Positions 1 to 7,889 of a stretch of 37,885 nucleotides of DNA are shown one piece after another. Position 1 is the stretch's first letter; every line of letters starts with the position of its first letter. The stretch lies in the IMG/VR virus record IMGVR_UViG_3300021373_001597, positions 1 to 37,885 of that record; one strand, 5' to 3'. The position numbers and the translations under genes are program-made. The notes under the pieces were generated by a model. It searched no databases. It was not told the origin of the DNA and was given only the letters and a program-made list of their open reading frames with translations. This stretch comes from a virus.

Positions 1-858
1 ACTGCGGAAGCGGAGATCAAGATACGAGACGAAGCAAAAGCAGAAATAGAACGGCTAGAAAAAGAAGTTAATGATATTGGTCGTCACAACATGAAAGTAA
101 AAAAGTTTGAAAAGTTACAACAAGATTGGTCAAATACCTTTAGATCAATAGATAGAAGTCTACCTACTCGCATACAAAATGAAGACGATCTAAAAGAAAA
201 AGCAGAACATTTATCTAGTATACTAAAAGAAAAAAGAAAAGAAATAAAACTTATAGCCAATCAAAATACTGAAATAACTAAAAGGAATACTCGTATACAA
301 GTTATACAGGAGCAAACCCAAGAGTTTATAACTCAGTTAGGAGAAGCTACAAAGACCTTGAATCAACATGCCGAGCTAGACTCAAACTTAGAAGTTCTCA
401 AAAAGGCATTTAGCACCAACGGATTATTAGCCTATAAAATAGAGAATCTAGTAGTAGAGCTAGAAGAGGTTGCAAATACTTATCTAGCAGAGTTATCCGA
501 TGGTAGATTTACTCTTGGCTTCAATGTTCAGAAAGATAAGTTAAATGTAGAAATTACAGATAATGGCAACATAGTAGACATTCTTGCGCTATCTTCGGGA
601 GAGTTAGCAAGAGTAAACACTGCAACTTTGATTGCAATTCGTAAATTAATGAGTAGTATATCAAAATCCAAAATCAATATACTATTTTTGGATGAAGTTA
701 TAAATGTATTAGACGATGTCGGTAGGGAGAAGATGGTAGAGCTCCTTATCAAAGAAGATGAACTGAACACTTATGTAGTATCTCATGGATGGACTCATCC
801 GTTGCTAGATAAAATAGAAGTAGTCAAAGACGGAAACGTGAGTAAATTAGAATGGTAG
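1..858 (+). CDS. SbcC/Rad50-like (T4 gp46-like) recombination ATPase, C-terminal part
   Basis: This is the C-terminal part of an SMC/Rad50-type ATPase. The frame is open from base 1 with no start, so the gene begins before the window. The first ~130 residues are a charged coiled coil (the second arm). The ATPase lobe follows: an ABC signature LSSGELARVN (roughly residues 198-207 of the visible part), a Walker B strand INILFLDEV, a D-loop-like VLDDVGR and a switch histidine in VVSHG. In phages such proteins pair with an Mre11-like nuclease (gp47) to process DNA ends during recombination and replication; that partner would be upstream. The stop overlaps the next gene by 7 bases, which suggests translational coupling. 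The family is clear; the exact phage function is inferred. Confidence 0.88.
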   Translation, partial: TAEAEIKIRDEAKAEIERLEKEVNDIGRHNMKVKKFEKLQQDWSNTFRSIDRSLPTRIQNEDDLKEKAEHLSSILKEKRKEIKLIANQNTEITKRNTRIQVIQEQTQEFITQLGEATKTLNQHAELDSNLEVLKKAFSTNGLLAYKIENLVVELEEVANTYLAELSDGRFTLGFNVQKDKLNVEITDNGNIVDILALSSGELARVNTATLIAIRKLMSSISKSKINILFLDEVINVLDDVGREKMVELLIKEDELNTYVVSHGWTHPLLDKIEVVKDGNVSKLEW

Positions 859-1310
859 ATTCAAGAGCAAAGGGAGCAAGAGGAGAGTATATAGTAAGGG
901 ATATGCTGAGAGAAGTTACAGGTCTCCAGTTTGAAAGAGTTCCCGCTTCAGGTGCTTTAGAGTACTTAAAAGGAGATCTATATGTTCCTAGGGAAGCAAA
1001 TAAGTATTGTATAGAAGTAAAGAACTATGCAGATTCTCCACTAACAGATAAGGTATTTACACAACAAAAAACAAATAATCTTATAAGGTGGTGGAAAAAA
1101 GTAGTTCAACAAGCAAAAGGCGGAGATCAAGAGCCTATGCTATTTTTTAAATATAACAGATCCAAAGTATTTGTAGTAGTATCAGACAAGCCTAAAAATA
1201 CAGATTATATGTATATTAGCTCGCTAGATTGTTATACCTGTCTAGCGGAAGATTGGTTGTTAAATGAGGAGGTATACTTTATTCATGAGACGACAATTAC
1301 TAAGAAATAA
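852..1310 (+). CDS. PD-(D/E)XK nuclease, Holliday-junction-resolvase-like
   Basis: A 152-residue protein with the layout of archaeal Hjc-type and related PD-(D/E)XK resolvases: KGARGEYIVRDML (Glu12) at the N-terminus, KGDLYVP (Asp42), then CIEVKNY (Glu55, Lys57), the metal-binding core, followed by a Gln-rich helix. Such enzymes cut branched DNA, and in a phage would resolve recombination or replication intermediates before packaging. It starts inside the end of the SbcC-like gene and precedes the flap endonuclease, a sensible DNA-processing cluster. It could also be a structure-nonspecific nuclease of the same fold; the sequence alone does not settle substrate preference. Confidence 0.72.
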   Translation: MVDSRAKGARGEYIVRDMLREVTGLQFERVPASGALEYLKGDLYVPREANKYCIEVKNYADSPLTDKVFTQQKTNNLIRWWKKVVQQAKGGDQEPMLFFKYNRSKVFVVVSDKPKNTDYMYISSLDCYTCLAEDWLLNEEVYFIHETTITKK

Positions 1311-1341
1311 CTTTTGTAGGCTGAATAGAAGGAAAACACAA

Positions 1342-2175
1342 ATGGCATTTACATTTTTAAAACAATTTGAAAAAGATGCGGGGTCAACGCTAGTAGTAGA
1401 TGCTTTAAACCTTGCATTTAGGTGGAAGCACCAAGGTAGAACAGATTTTGCACAGGACTATGTTGCAACGGTACAGTCTTTGGCACAATCTTATAACTGT
1501 GAGAAGATCATAATCACAGCAGATCAGGGTTCATCTGCTTACCGAAGAAATTTAGACCCTGGCTACAAGCAAAACCGTAAAGATAAGTATGCGGAACAGA
1601 CCGAAGAAGAAGCAGAGGCTTTTCGTAAATTCTTTGCAGAGTACGAAAAAACCTTAATAGCTTTAGAAAATCAGTACCCCATACTAAGATATGAAGGTGT
1701 AGAAGCTGATGATATAGCAGCGCACCTAGTAAAGTTCAAAGCCCATTATGGGTTAGATAAAATTTGGTTAATTTCTAGTGACCGAGATTGGGACTTGTTG
1801 ATTGATGATAATGTATCTCGATTCTCTTATGTTACAAGAAAAGAAATAACTAAAGATAATTGGTCAGAACACTATGATGTTTCAAGAGATGAGTATATTT
1901 CTTTGAAATGTCTAACAGGCGATAAAGGGGACAATGTTCCTGGTATTCCTGGTGTAGGCCCAAAACGTGCCCAAAGTCTTATAGAGCAATTTGGAAGTGC
2001 ACTAGATGTATATGATGCGACACCTATAAGTGGTGCGTACAAATACATCCAGGCTGTAAATGAAAATGCAGAGCAAATCCTAAAAAACTACGAGCTTATG
2101 GATTTAATAACATATTGCGATGAAGCGATAGGGATCGATAATATAAACGACATCGAGGAGAAGTTAATTGGTTAA
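1342..2175 (+). CDS. 5'-3' exonuclease / flap endonuclease (T5 D15-like)
   Basis: A 277-residue FEN-family nuclease that removes RNA primers or 5' flaps. Visible metal-binding motifs are LVVDALNLAF near the N-terminus, IITADQGSS, VEADDIAAHL, ISSDRDWDLL and LTGDKGDNVPGIPG. The last runs into the helix-hairpin-helix VGPKRAQSLIEQFG that grips duplex DNA. The arch region contains the basic GYKQNRKDKY. The frame is open back to 1264, but I chose the ATG at 1342 because a Shine-Dalgarno AGAAGG lies just before it and family homology starts at MAFTFLKQF. The end overlaps the TTG start of nrdA by 8 bases. Confidence 0.9.
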   Translation: MAFTFLKQFEKDAGSTLVVDALNLAFRWKHQGRTDFAQDYVATVQSLAQSYNCEKIIITADQGSSAYRRNLDPGYKQNRKDKYAEQTEEEAEAFRKFFAEYEKTLIALENQYPILRYEGVEADDIAAHLVKFKAHYGLDKIWLISSDRDWDLLIDDNVSRFSYVTRKEITKDNWSEHYDVSRDEYISLKCLTGDKGDNVPGIPGVGPKRAQSLIEQFGSALDVYDATPISGAYKYIQAVNENAEQILKNYELMDLITYCDEAIGIDNINDIEEKLIG

Positions 2176-3940
2176 AATCGATTATAATAGAGATAACTAT
2201 CTATCCGAGTTTAGTATAAAAACTCTAAAAGATAGATATTTAATAGAGGGCGAAAAATCCCCTCAAGATGCCTTTGCGAGAGCTGCAAAAACTTTTTCAG
2301 ATAATGATGCACACGCACAAAGACTTTATGATTATGCTAGTAAGTTGTGGTTTATGTTTTCTACTCCCGTTCTTAGCAATGGTGGTACAAGTCGCGGCCT
2401 ACCTATTAGTTGTTTTTTAAACTATGCTGAAGATAGTCGTACAGGAATCACTGGACACTATACTGAAAATGCTTTTTTAAGTTCTGTAGGCGGTGGGATA
2501 GGCGGTTGCTGGGATTCTGTTAGAAGTGTGGGGTCTAAAACCTCTGCGGGGTCAGAGAGTACTGGAGTAATCCCATTTTTAAAAGTAGTTGACGCAGAAA
2601 TGTTAGCATTTTCACAGGGCGTCACAAGGAGAGGAAGTTATGCAGGATATTTGGATATTAGTCATCCAGAAATTGAAGAGTTTCTCGACATTCGAAAGCC
2701 TACTGGTGGTGATGTTAATAGAAAATCTGTTAATCTTCATCATGGCGTTACGATTTCTGACAAGTTCATGTCAATTATAGAAAATGCCACACTTATAGAA
2801 GGTTTTGATGATTCGTGGGACTTAATCGACCCACATAGTAATAAAGTAATAAAAACTGTATCAGCAAAAACATTATGGGTAAAACTTATCCAAAATAGAG
2901 TTGAAACAGGTGAACCCTACATTATGTTTAAGGACACAGTGCAGGATGCTCTACCTCAGTTCCAAAAGGATCTAGGTTTACAGGTTCACCACTCGAACTT
3001 ATGTTCGGAAATCACACTCGCAACCAGCGCAGAAAGAACAGCAGTATGTTGTTTATCAAGTGTAAATTTGGAAGAGTATGATGAGTGGTGTGATGATGAT
3101 TTGTTTATACCTGATCTAGTAAGAATGTTAGATAATGTTCTAGAGTATTTTATAAAAAATGCTCCGCCCGAACTATACAGAGCAGTTTATAGTGCTAAAA
3201 ATGAAAGAAGTATTGGTTTAGGGGCTATGGGGTTCCACGCGTACTTACAGAGACAAGATATACCCTTTGAAAGTATGTGGGCTACAAGCACTAACCATAA
3301 AATGTTTAGTAGAATTAAATCGGAGGCAACCCGTGCAACACAACAACTTGCAGCAGAACGAGGAGAGTGTCCTGATGGCATTGGTTCAGGAGTACGTAAC
3401 ACCCATCTTCTTGCCGTTGCTCCTAATGCCAGCAGCAGTATTATTTGTGGTAATACTTCTCCTAGTATTGAGCCTTATCGGGCTAACGCCTTTACTCAAA
3501 AAACTAAGTCAGGCTCTAGTCTACTTAAAAATGAGTATTTGGAACACGCTCTTCAAGAAATAGAAATGGATACAGATGAGGTATGGTCTAGCATCATGAC
3601 CAATGGAGGAAGCGTACAGCATTTAGAGTTCTTAGACGAGCATACAAAAGAAGTATTCAAAACGGGTGTAGAGATAGACCAGAAATGGGTAATACAACAT
3701 GCCGCAGACAGACAAAAATACATTTGTCAAAGTCAGTCGTTAAATGTATTTTTCCCTTCAGATGTGTCTAAACAGGAGCTTCACGCTATACACATGATGG
3801 CATGGAAAAAGAAAGTAAAAACTTTGTACTATCTACGGAGTGAGGCAATGAAACGGGCTGAGAATGTATCAGAAGAGGCGCTAAGACAATATGTTTTATC
3901 TAGCATAGATGAGAACGAATGTTTAGCGTGTGAGGGGTAA
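2168..3940 (+). CDS. nrdA: Class I ribonucleoside-diphosphate reductase, alpha subunit, short form
   Basis: Catalytic subunit of ribonucleotide reductase, which makes deoxynucleotides for phage DNA synthesis. At 590 residues it is shorter than the ~760 of E. coli NrdA. The N-terminal ATP-cone is missing: the first active-site cysteine is Cys82 (in LPISCF) and corresponds to E. coli Cys225. The radical and catalytic set is present as Asn277, Cys279 and Glu281 in SNLCSEITL, the partner cysteine of the redox pair at Cys294/295, the radical-path tyrosines Tyr554-Tyr555 in KTLYYLRSEA, and a C-terminal CLAC pair (Cys585, Cys588) for re-reduction by thioredoxin. The start is TTG at 2168, supported by GAGGAG just upstream. 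No intein is seen. Loss of the cone implies no dATP shut-off. Confidence 0.95.
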   Translation: MVKIDYNRDNYLSEFSIKTLKDRYLIEGEKSPQDAFARAAKTFSDNDAHAQRLYDYASKLWFMFSTPVLSNGGTSRGLPISCFLNYAEDSRTGITGHYTENAFLSSVGGGIGGCWDSVRSVGSKTSAGSESTGVIPFLKVVDAEMLAFSQGVTRRGSYAGYLDISHPEIEEFLDIRKPTGGDVNRKSVNLHHGVTISDKFMSIIENATLIEGFDDSWDLIDPHSNKVIKTVSAKTLWVKLIQNRVETGEPYIMFKDTVQDALPQFQKDLGLQVHHSNLCSEITLATSAERTAVCCLSSVNLEEYDEWCDDDLFIPDLVRMLDNVLEYFIKNAPPELYRAVYSAKNERSIGLGAMGFHAYLQRQDIPFESMWATSTNHKMFSRIKSEATRATQQLAAERGECPDGIGSGVRNTHLLAVAPNASSSIICGNTSPSIEPYRANAFTQKTKSGSSLLKNEYLEHALQEIEMDTDEVWSSIMTNGGSVQHLEFLDEHTKEVFKTGVEIDQKWVIQHAADRQKYICQSQSLNVFFPSDVSKQELHAIHMMAWKKKVKTLYYLRSEAMKRAENVSEEALRQYVLSSIDENECLACEG

Positions 3941-3941
3941 T

Positions 3942-4196
3942 ATGAAATTATTAAAATTTAGTGCATCATGGTGTGAGCCCTGCAAAGTGCTTACTAGAAC
4001 TATAGAAGGTATGGACTTATGGCTTCCAGTAGAAAACTTAGATATTGATGAATATCAAGCATTAGCAAGAACGTATGGAGTTCGTGGAGTACCTACAATG
4101 ATATTAGTGGATGCAACAGGAAAAGAGTGTAGACGCTTTAGTGGCGTAAAAAGCAAGGGCGAAATAGACGCCTGGTTGGGAGATATATACGAGTGA
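3942..4196 (+). CDS. Small thioredoxin
   Basis: An 84-residue thioredoxin-fold protein with the redox motif WCEPC (Cys11, Cys14) and the cis-proline loop GVPTMI, both needed for the fold and for disulfide exchange. It sits between nrdA and nrdB and overlaps nrdB by 4 bases, so its likely job is to re-reduce the NrdA C-terminal cysteine pair. The active site is CEPC rather than the usual CGPC, which probably shifts redox potential or partner choice. The ATG at 3942 is preferred over GTG-type starts further up because it follows GAGGGG at the end of nrdA. It could be called a glutaredoxin-like protein, but the length and WCxPC context fit thioredoxin better. Confidence 0.88.
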   Translation: MKLLKFSASWCEPCKVLTRTIEGMDLWLPVENLDIDEYQALARTYGVRGVPTMILVDATGKECRRFSGVKSKGEIDAWLGDIYE

Positions 4197-5152
4197 GTTT
4201 ACTAGATGAAAGAGAATATTATAAACCTTTTAATTACCCTTGGGCTTTTGAGCATTATAAATCTCAACAGCATATGCATTGGTTGCCTGACGAAGTCAAC
4301 CTTGCTGACGATTTAAAAGACTTTAGGGAAAAGTTGAGTCCAGGCAACAAAGCTTTGCTTACTCAAATATTTAGATTCTTTACACAGGCTGATGTAGATG
4401 TGTGTTGTGGATATGCTAAACACTACCTGCCTACTTTTAAGCAGCCTGAAGTAAGAATGATGTTAAGTGCCTTTGCAGCTATGGAGGCAGTACATCAAGA
4501 AGCATATTCTTTACTATTGGAAACTTTAGGTTTTCCAGAAGAAGAATATCAGGAGTTTATGAAGCATAAAGCAATGATGGATAAGCACGAGCACCTAAGT
4601 GACTTTGGTATGGGCAGTAGTATGGATATAGCAAAGACCATGGCTATTTACTCTGGATTTACTGAAGGAGTACAACTATTTAGTAGCTTTGCTATCTTAC
4701 TTAACTTTCCTCGACATAATCTAATGAAAGGTATGGGACAAATTGTTACTTGGTCTATTCGAGACGAAAGCCTTCACGTAGAAGGCATGTCCAAGCTATT
4801 TCGTACTTTTATCCAAGAAAATCCAGAATTATGGAATGATGAACTAAAGTATGAAATCTATTGTGCTGCAGAAAGAACTGTAGAGCTAGAAGATGCTTTT
4901 ATTGATTTGTGCTTTGAAGGGGCTGATGTACCCGACTTAACCCCTGAGGAAGTAAAAGAGTATATTCGTTACATTGCGGATAGACGCTTATTGGGTCTAG
5001 GAATGAAGAAGATTTTTGGTAGTAACGATAATCCTCTACCTTGGCTAGATTATATGTTAAATGCAGTTGAACACGCAAACTTTTTTGAGAATCGTGCAAC
5101 TGAATACTCACGAGCTAGTACCACAGGTAACTGGCAAGACATTTTTAAATAG
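4193..5152 (+). CDS. nrdB: Class I ribonucleoside-diphosphate reductase, beta subunit
   Basis: The radical-generating partner of NrdA, 319 residues. All metal ligands are at canonical spacing: Asp67 (FTQADVDV), Glu98 and His101 (MEAVHQEAY), Glu158 (FTEGVQLF), and Glu192 and His195 (RDESLHVEG). The radical tyrosine is Tyr105, in the position of E. coli Tyr122. This indicates an oxygen-dependent class I enzyme with a tyrosyl radical and a di-iron or iron/manganese site; sequence alone does not fix the metal. The GTG start at 4193 overlaps the thioredoxin stop (GTGA), so translation is likely coupled. The C-terminal tail that docks on NrdA is present. Confidence 0.96.
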   Translation: MSLLDEREYYKPFNYPWAFEHYKSQQHMHWLPDEVNLADDLKDFREKLSPGNKALLTQIFRFFTQADVDVCCGYAKHYLPTFKQPEVRMMLSAFAAMEAVHQEAYSLLLETLGFPEEEYQEFMKHKAMMDKHEHLSDFGMGSSMDIAKTMAIYSGFTEGVQLFSSFAILLNFPRHNLMKGMGQIVTWSIRDESLHVEGMSKLFRTFIQENPELWNDELKYEIYCAAERTVELEDAFIDLCFEGADVPDLTPEEVKEYIRYIADRRLLGLGMKKIFGSNDNPLPWLDYMLNAVEHANFFENRATEYSRASTTGNWQDIFK

Positions 5153-5160
5153 GAATAGAT

Positions 5161-5409
5161 ATGACCAGACATGAAACACCGCAAGACAAGAACTATGTTA
5201 CATTTGAGGGCAAGGACTATGATATTGAATCTCTAACAGAAGAGCAGCAGTATTTAGTACATCAAATGAAGATACTACAAGAAGAGTATTTAGAGCTGCA
5301 AGCAGCGATGGATAGAAGCAAAGTAGGATTAGAAGCTTTTTCTACAATGTTTAGAAATAATCTGCTTAAAGAACAACAAAGCAAAGAAGAAAGTGAAGAA
5401 GGGGCGTAA
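5161..5409 (+). CDS. Small acidic protein of unknown function (DUF6447-like in appearance)
   Basis: An 82-residue protein, last gene of the plus-strand operon. It opens with a short beta hairpin (YVTFEGKDYDIESL) and continues as a charged helix rich in Glu, Gln and Leu, ending in a Lys/Glu tail. This layout resembles small phage proteins of the DUF6447 type (a hairpin plus a coiled coil), but I can only say it looks alike. It has AGGAA upstream and lies 8 bases after nrdB. Its stop codon is inside the loop of the terminator hairpin. No catalytic motif is seen. Confidence 0.7.
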   Translation: MTRHETPQDKNYVTFEGKDYDIESLTEEQQYLVHQMKILQEEYLELQAAMDRSKVGLEAFSTMFRNNLLKEQQSKEESEEGA

Positions 5410-5420
5410 GCCCCTTTTTT
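5399..5420 (+). terminator. Rho-independent terminator of the replication operon, probably bidirectional
   Basis: A perfect 7-base-pair stem AAGGGGC / GCCCCTT (5399-5405 and 5410-5416) with loop GTAA, followed by T residues to 5420. It ends plus-strand transcription after the last small gene, whose stop codon is in the loop. The minus-strand late genes end at 5419, so the same hairpin faces them. On that strand it is followed by TTCTTC, a poorer but possible U-tract. Confidence 0.9.
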
Positions 5421-5946
5421 ATTGAAGAGGCATATATATTCTAGTATACCTATTATTTTTAACTCCTGTTACTTTTTTATAGCTTGTTTCTTTTTCTGTC
5501 GGAGCAGGAACATCTCCACTACTAAACACTGTTTCATTCTTAGTCCCTTCTGCTACAGTCCACAATAGACCTGAAAACCCGTTATCAGATAAAAAAGAAC
5601 AAAAGGAATCAGTATTTTCCTGGGTATAGATATAAGACCTAGACCCCTTATAGTTTCTACCCCATAAAGTATATTTATCTACATATACATTTGCTTTGTC
5701 TCTTATAGCCACTCCCATACAACATATTCTTCCCGTACTATCCCTTCCAGCGAACCCAAAACTATTATCAGCAGCCAAAGTTCTATTCCACGCTTTCAAC
5801 AAGTAAAAAGCTCTATCTTGATCCGTATTTATATCACTAGGCCAGTATACTACTTTATTTTTAACGATACTGGAGTAGCTATCGTTTAATAGTACTTGCC
5901 AAGTTTTTAGTGGTATTTCTGTAATTCTTTCATATGTTATTGACAT
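5419..5946 (-). CDS. Unknown protein, last gene of the fibre/desaturase cassette
   Basis: A 175-residue protein I do not recognise. It is rich in aromatic residues and mixed alpha/beta in appearance, with no signal peptide or membrane helix. A central stretch (SFGFAGRDSTG, then CMGVAIRDKANVYVDK) followed by a helix and a strand GLLWTVAEG is loosely reminiscent of acetyltransferase folds, but the acetyl-CoA loop is not clear, so I do not assign it. It starts with a good ribosome site (AGGAG), overlaps the desaturase by 17 bases, and ends against the terminator. The conserved operon position suggests a role linked to the tail fibre or the desaturase. Confidence 0.75.
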   Translation of the reverse strand: MSITYERITEIPLKTWQVLLNDSYSSIVKNKVVYWPSDINTDQDRAFYLLKAWNRTLAADNSFGFAGRDSTGRICCMGVAIRDKANVYVDKYTLWGRNYKGSRSYIYTQENTDSFCSFLSDNGFSGLLWTVAEGTKNETVFSSGDVPAPTEKETSYKKVTGVKNNRYTRIYMPLQ

Positions 5947-6586
5947 TTTTACTCCTAAAAAGTTTTTCTATTATAAAGCCAGATATATCATACTTATTTA
6001 ATCTAACTTGCTTGCAATTTTCGTGGTGTACATCATGAAAACCCTCGCCAGCAGAAAGTAGGTTTATCCACAAGTCTGTTCGTGGCTTCTTATCCTTATG
6101 GCCTCTAGCATTGAATATACCATAACCAAAGAACGATAAAGCTGTGGGTGTAAGCATGAAGGCAACAAAAAATTCTATACTAATCAGTACTGATACTACA
6201 GAGAATACTAAGTACAAGTATCTCCAGTATTTATGAAAAAACATAACTCTAGGATTTCTTACTAAGTCTCTCATAAATACTCTATTTTTTATATCCCACA
6301 AGTCTTTTACATTCCACTCATTAAATAAGACTTTCCAAAATCCTATATAATCAGGAGAGTGTGGATCTTTTTCAGTATCAGCATGAACATGGTGTAGTCT
6401 GTGTGCTGTGACCCAAACCAACGGAGATCTAGCGCCTGCTAGAGTTACTAGTAGTAGGGAGATGATTTCAAAGCTTGACCCTGCCTTAAATTGTCTATGG
6501 GAAAAATATCTGTGTAATCCCATTGAGTGACCAAATATTGCAATCACTTGATACCATAATATACCTAATAGTATGGCTGTAATCAT
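5930..6586 (-). CDS. Membrane fatty-acid desaturase (delta-9 type)
   Basis: A 218-residue integral membrane di-iron enzyme that introduces a double bond into acyl chains. All nine histidine ligands of the stearoyl-CoA desaturase type are present: His25 and His30 (HRYFSH), His62, His65 and His66 (HRLHH), His163 with Asn159 (NARGH), and His184, His187 and His188 (HDVHH). The 32-residue spacing from His30 to His62 equals that in mammalian SCD1. Hydrophobic helices lie around residues 2-20, 38-50 and 122-155. It is shorter than usual host enzymes and lacks the first upstream membrane hairpin and a C-terminal domain. It overlaps the gene before it (ATGA) and the gene after it. The substrate (acyl-CoA, acyl-ACP or lipid) is not known. 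It needs an electron donor, which must come from the host. Confidence 0.92.
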   Translation of the reverse strand: MITAILLGILWYQVIAIFGHSMGLHRYFSHRQFKAGSSFEIISLLLVTLAGARSPLVWVTAHRLHHVHADTEKDPHSPDYIGFWKVLFNEWNVKDLWDIKNRVFMRDLVRNPRVMFFHKYWRYLYLVFSVVSVLISIEFFVAFMLTPTALSFFGYGIFNARGHKDKKPRTDLWINLLSAGEGFHDVHHENCKQVRLNKYDISGFIIEKLFRSKNVNNI

Positions 6587-6963
6587 TCTCTAAATGTCTC
6601 GATTATTGTTGTTTTCCATTTTTCATCGTTTGCTTCTTTATCTAGAGCATTTGTGGAAGATACATCGTATGCACTTAAAACCGTTAAAAGAGTATCTCTT
6701 CTTATATCATACTCTTCGGAACAACAAGTCTGTGCTACAGCCCTAAGCTTTTCTTCTGTGTCATCTCTAGTTTTTATCTGCATAATACCATATAATAAAT
6801 GCTTAACTTCGAAATCGTCAATTGCTTGAGCAGGAGTAATAGTATCTTCATTGTTTCTTCCTTCACAAAAGCTAACTGCTTCTGCACAGGGAGCAAGAGC
6901 TTTAAGGTTTTCTACCCTAGTAACTATAGCATTTTTACCGTCTGAAGGCTCTACCCTACTCAT
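6583..6963 (-). CDS. Unknown acidic protein in the fibre cassette
   Basis: A 126-residue, acidic, mostly helical protein with five cysteines (PCAEAVSFCEG and QTCCSEEY plus flanks) and no known motif. I chose the ATG at 6963, which overlaps the upstream stop (TAATG) and follows GGAGAG at a 7-base distance; a GTG at 6978 is also in frame but has no ribosome site. It lies between the lectin-like fibre gene and the desaturase and is coupled to both. Small helical proteins next to phage fibres are often fibre assembly helpers, so a chaperone is one guess; nothing in the sequence proves it. Confidence 0.78.
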   Translation of the reverse strand: MSRVEPSDGKNAIVTRVENLKALAPCAEAVSFCEGRNNEDTITPAQAIDDFEVKHLLYGIMQIKTRDDTEEKLRAVAQTCCSEEYDIRRDTLLTVLSAYDVSSTNALDKEANDEKWKTTIIETFRE

Positions 6964-7889
6964 TATGATACTCTCCACTTACCCATTAAATGTCCTATAA
7001 CTGTCTTTATTTCTTGTTCTGATAGTATTCGATCGTATTCTATTAATTCCATAATATGACCCTTATAAGGAGATTGTGTGTTGAAGGCTAAGCGATTATT
7101 AGAGTTATTTGAAGCAACAGATGGATCTGCTGCGCCCCCTAAATAGTGCTTTGCAGCAAAGTCAGTAATTTTATCTTTTGTCAGCCCATCAGCAGCATCA
7201 GTTCCTGAAAATATATCCGTTCTAGCAGCTACTGCCTGCGTACCTTCGTTTGGAGAAATAGCATCTTCATTGTTAAAAAATAACTTAAATACACAATCCG
7301 CGTCAGCTTGCTGATGGTTTTGTTGATGACAAACTATAAAATCAATATCAGAAGTACCTATTGACTTTTCTGTCCAAGCGCTGCTAGAGTCAAGAGCGCT
7401 CCAACTACCGCTCTTGCCCCATAAACTAGATTGCTTGTTCGTAGTCCACCAAAAATCCGAACCACTTCCCCCGATTTGAATACCACTAGCACCTGAGGTT
7501 ACTGATTTAAACCTAAAAAGACTACCATCTACACAACCATCAAAAAATTGTGCAGAGCCCTTCCTTATAGAGTAGAAAGTAGTGGTCTGAAACTTATCCC
7601 AAATAGAAGCATCAGTTGCAAACTTAAGATCATATACTTCCCCTTGTGACCCGAAATTAATACTAGTAAGACCAGCATTTGAAGTGGATATAGTAGGTGA
7701 TTCGGTGGATGAGCCAGAGTTTGTCCCATGATAATTATTGCCAGATTTATCATTCCAAGCAGAGACATATGTAGTACCTGCTAGCGTGGTAGAAGTTATA
7801 GTACTAGTATCTGAGGCATCATACCATCTGTAGACATCAACAAAGTCACTAGGATTAAACACGCTTGCAACAACGCCTGCACTCATCAT
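6963..7889 (-). CDS. Concanavalin/LamG-like lectin tail protein
   Basis: A 308-residue protein made essentially of one concanavalin A-like jelly-roll. The N-terminal signature is VYRWYDASDTSTIT followed by VSAWNDKSGNNYHGT. The C-terminal signature is GHIMELIEYDRILSEQE followed by a helix and GKWRVS. Both are typical of LamG-like domains in phage fibres and marine surface proteins, which bind sugars. It follows the tail fibre gene with a TAATG overlap, so it is likely a receptor-binding tip or an accessory fibre subunit acting on host surface glycans. Two adjacent ATG codons are possible starts. The sugar specificity is not visible. Confidence 0.82.
   Translation of the reverse strand: MMSAGVVASVFNPSDFVDVYRWYDASDTSTITSTTLAGTTYVSAWNDKSGNNYHGTNSGSSTESPTISTSNAGLTSINFGSQGEVYDLKFATDASIWDKFQTTTFYSIRKGSAQFFDGCVDGSLFRFKSVTSGASGIQIGGSGSDFWWTTNKQSSLWGKSGSWSALDSSSAWTEKSIGTSDIDFIVCHQQNHQQADADCVFKLFFNNEDAISPNEGTQAVAARTDIFSGTDAADGLTKDKITDFAAKHYLGGAADPSVASNNSNNRLAFNTQSPYKGHIMELIEYDRILSEQEIKTVIGHLMGKWRVS

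Noticed and set aside
1264-1341. Longer N-terminus for the flap endonuclease gene
   Set aside because: The extra 26 residues are basic and unlike the family, overlap the previous gene, and lack a ribosome site; the ATG at 1342 has AGAAGG before it.
2183-2188. TATAAT near the nrdA start as a plus-strand promoter
   Set aside because: No -35 at a usable distance, and it lies inside the coding region.
5419-5946. Firm acetyltransferase call for the last cassette gene
   Set aside because: The acetyl-CoA-binding loop is not recognisable; only the general alpha/beta look agrees.
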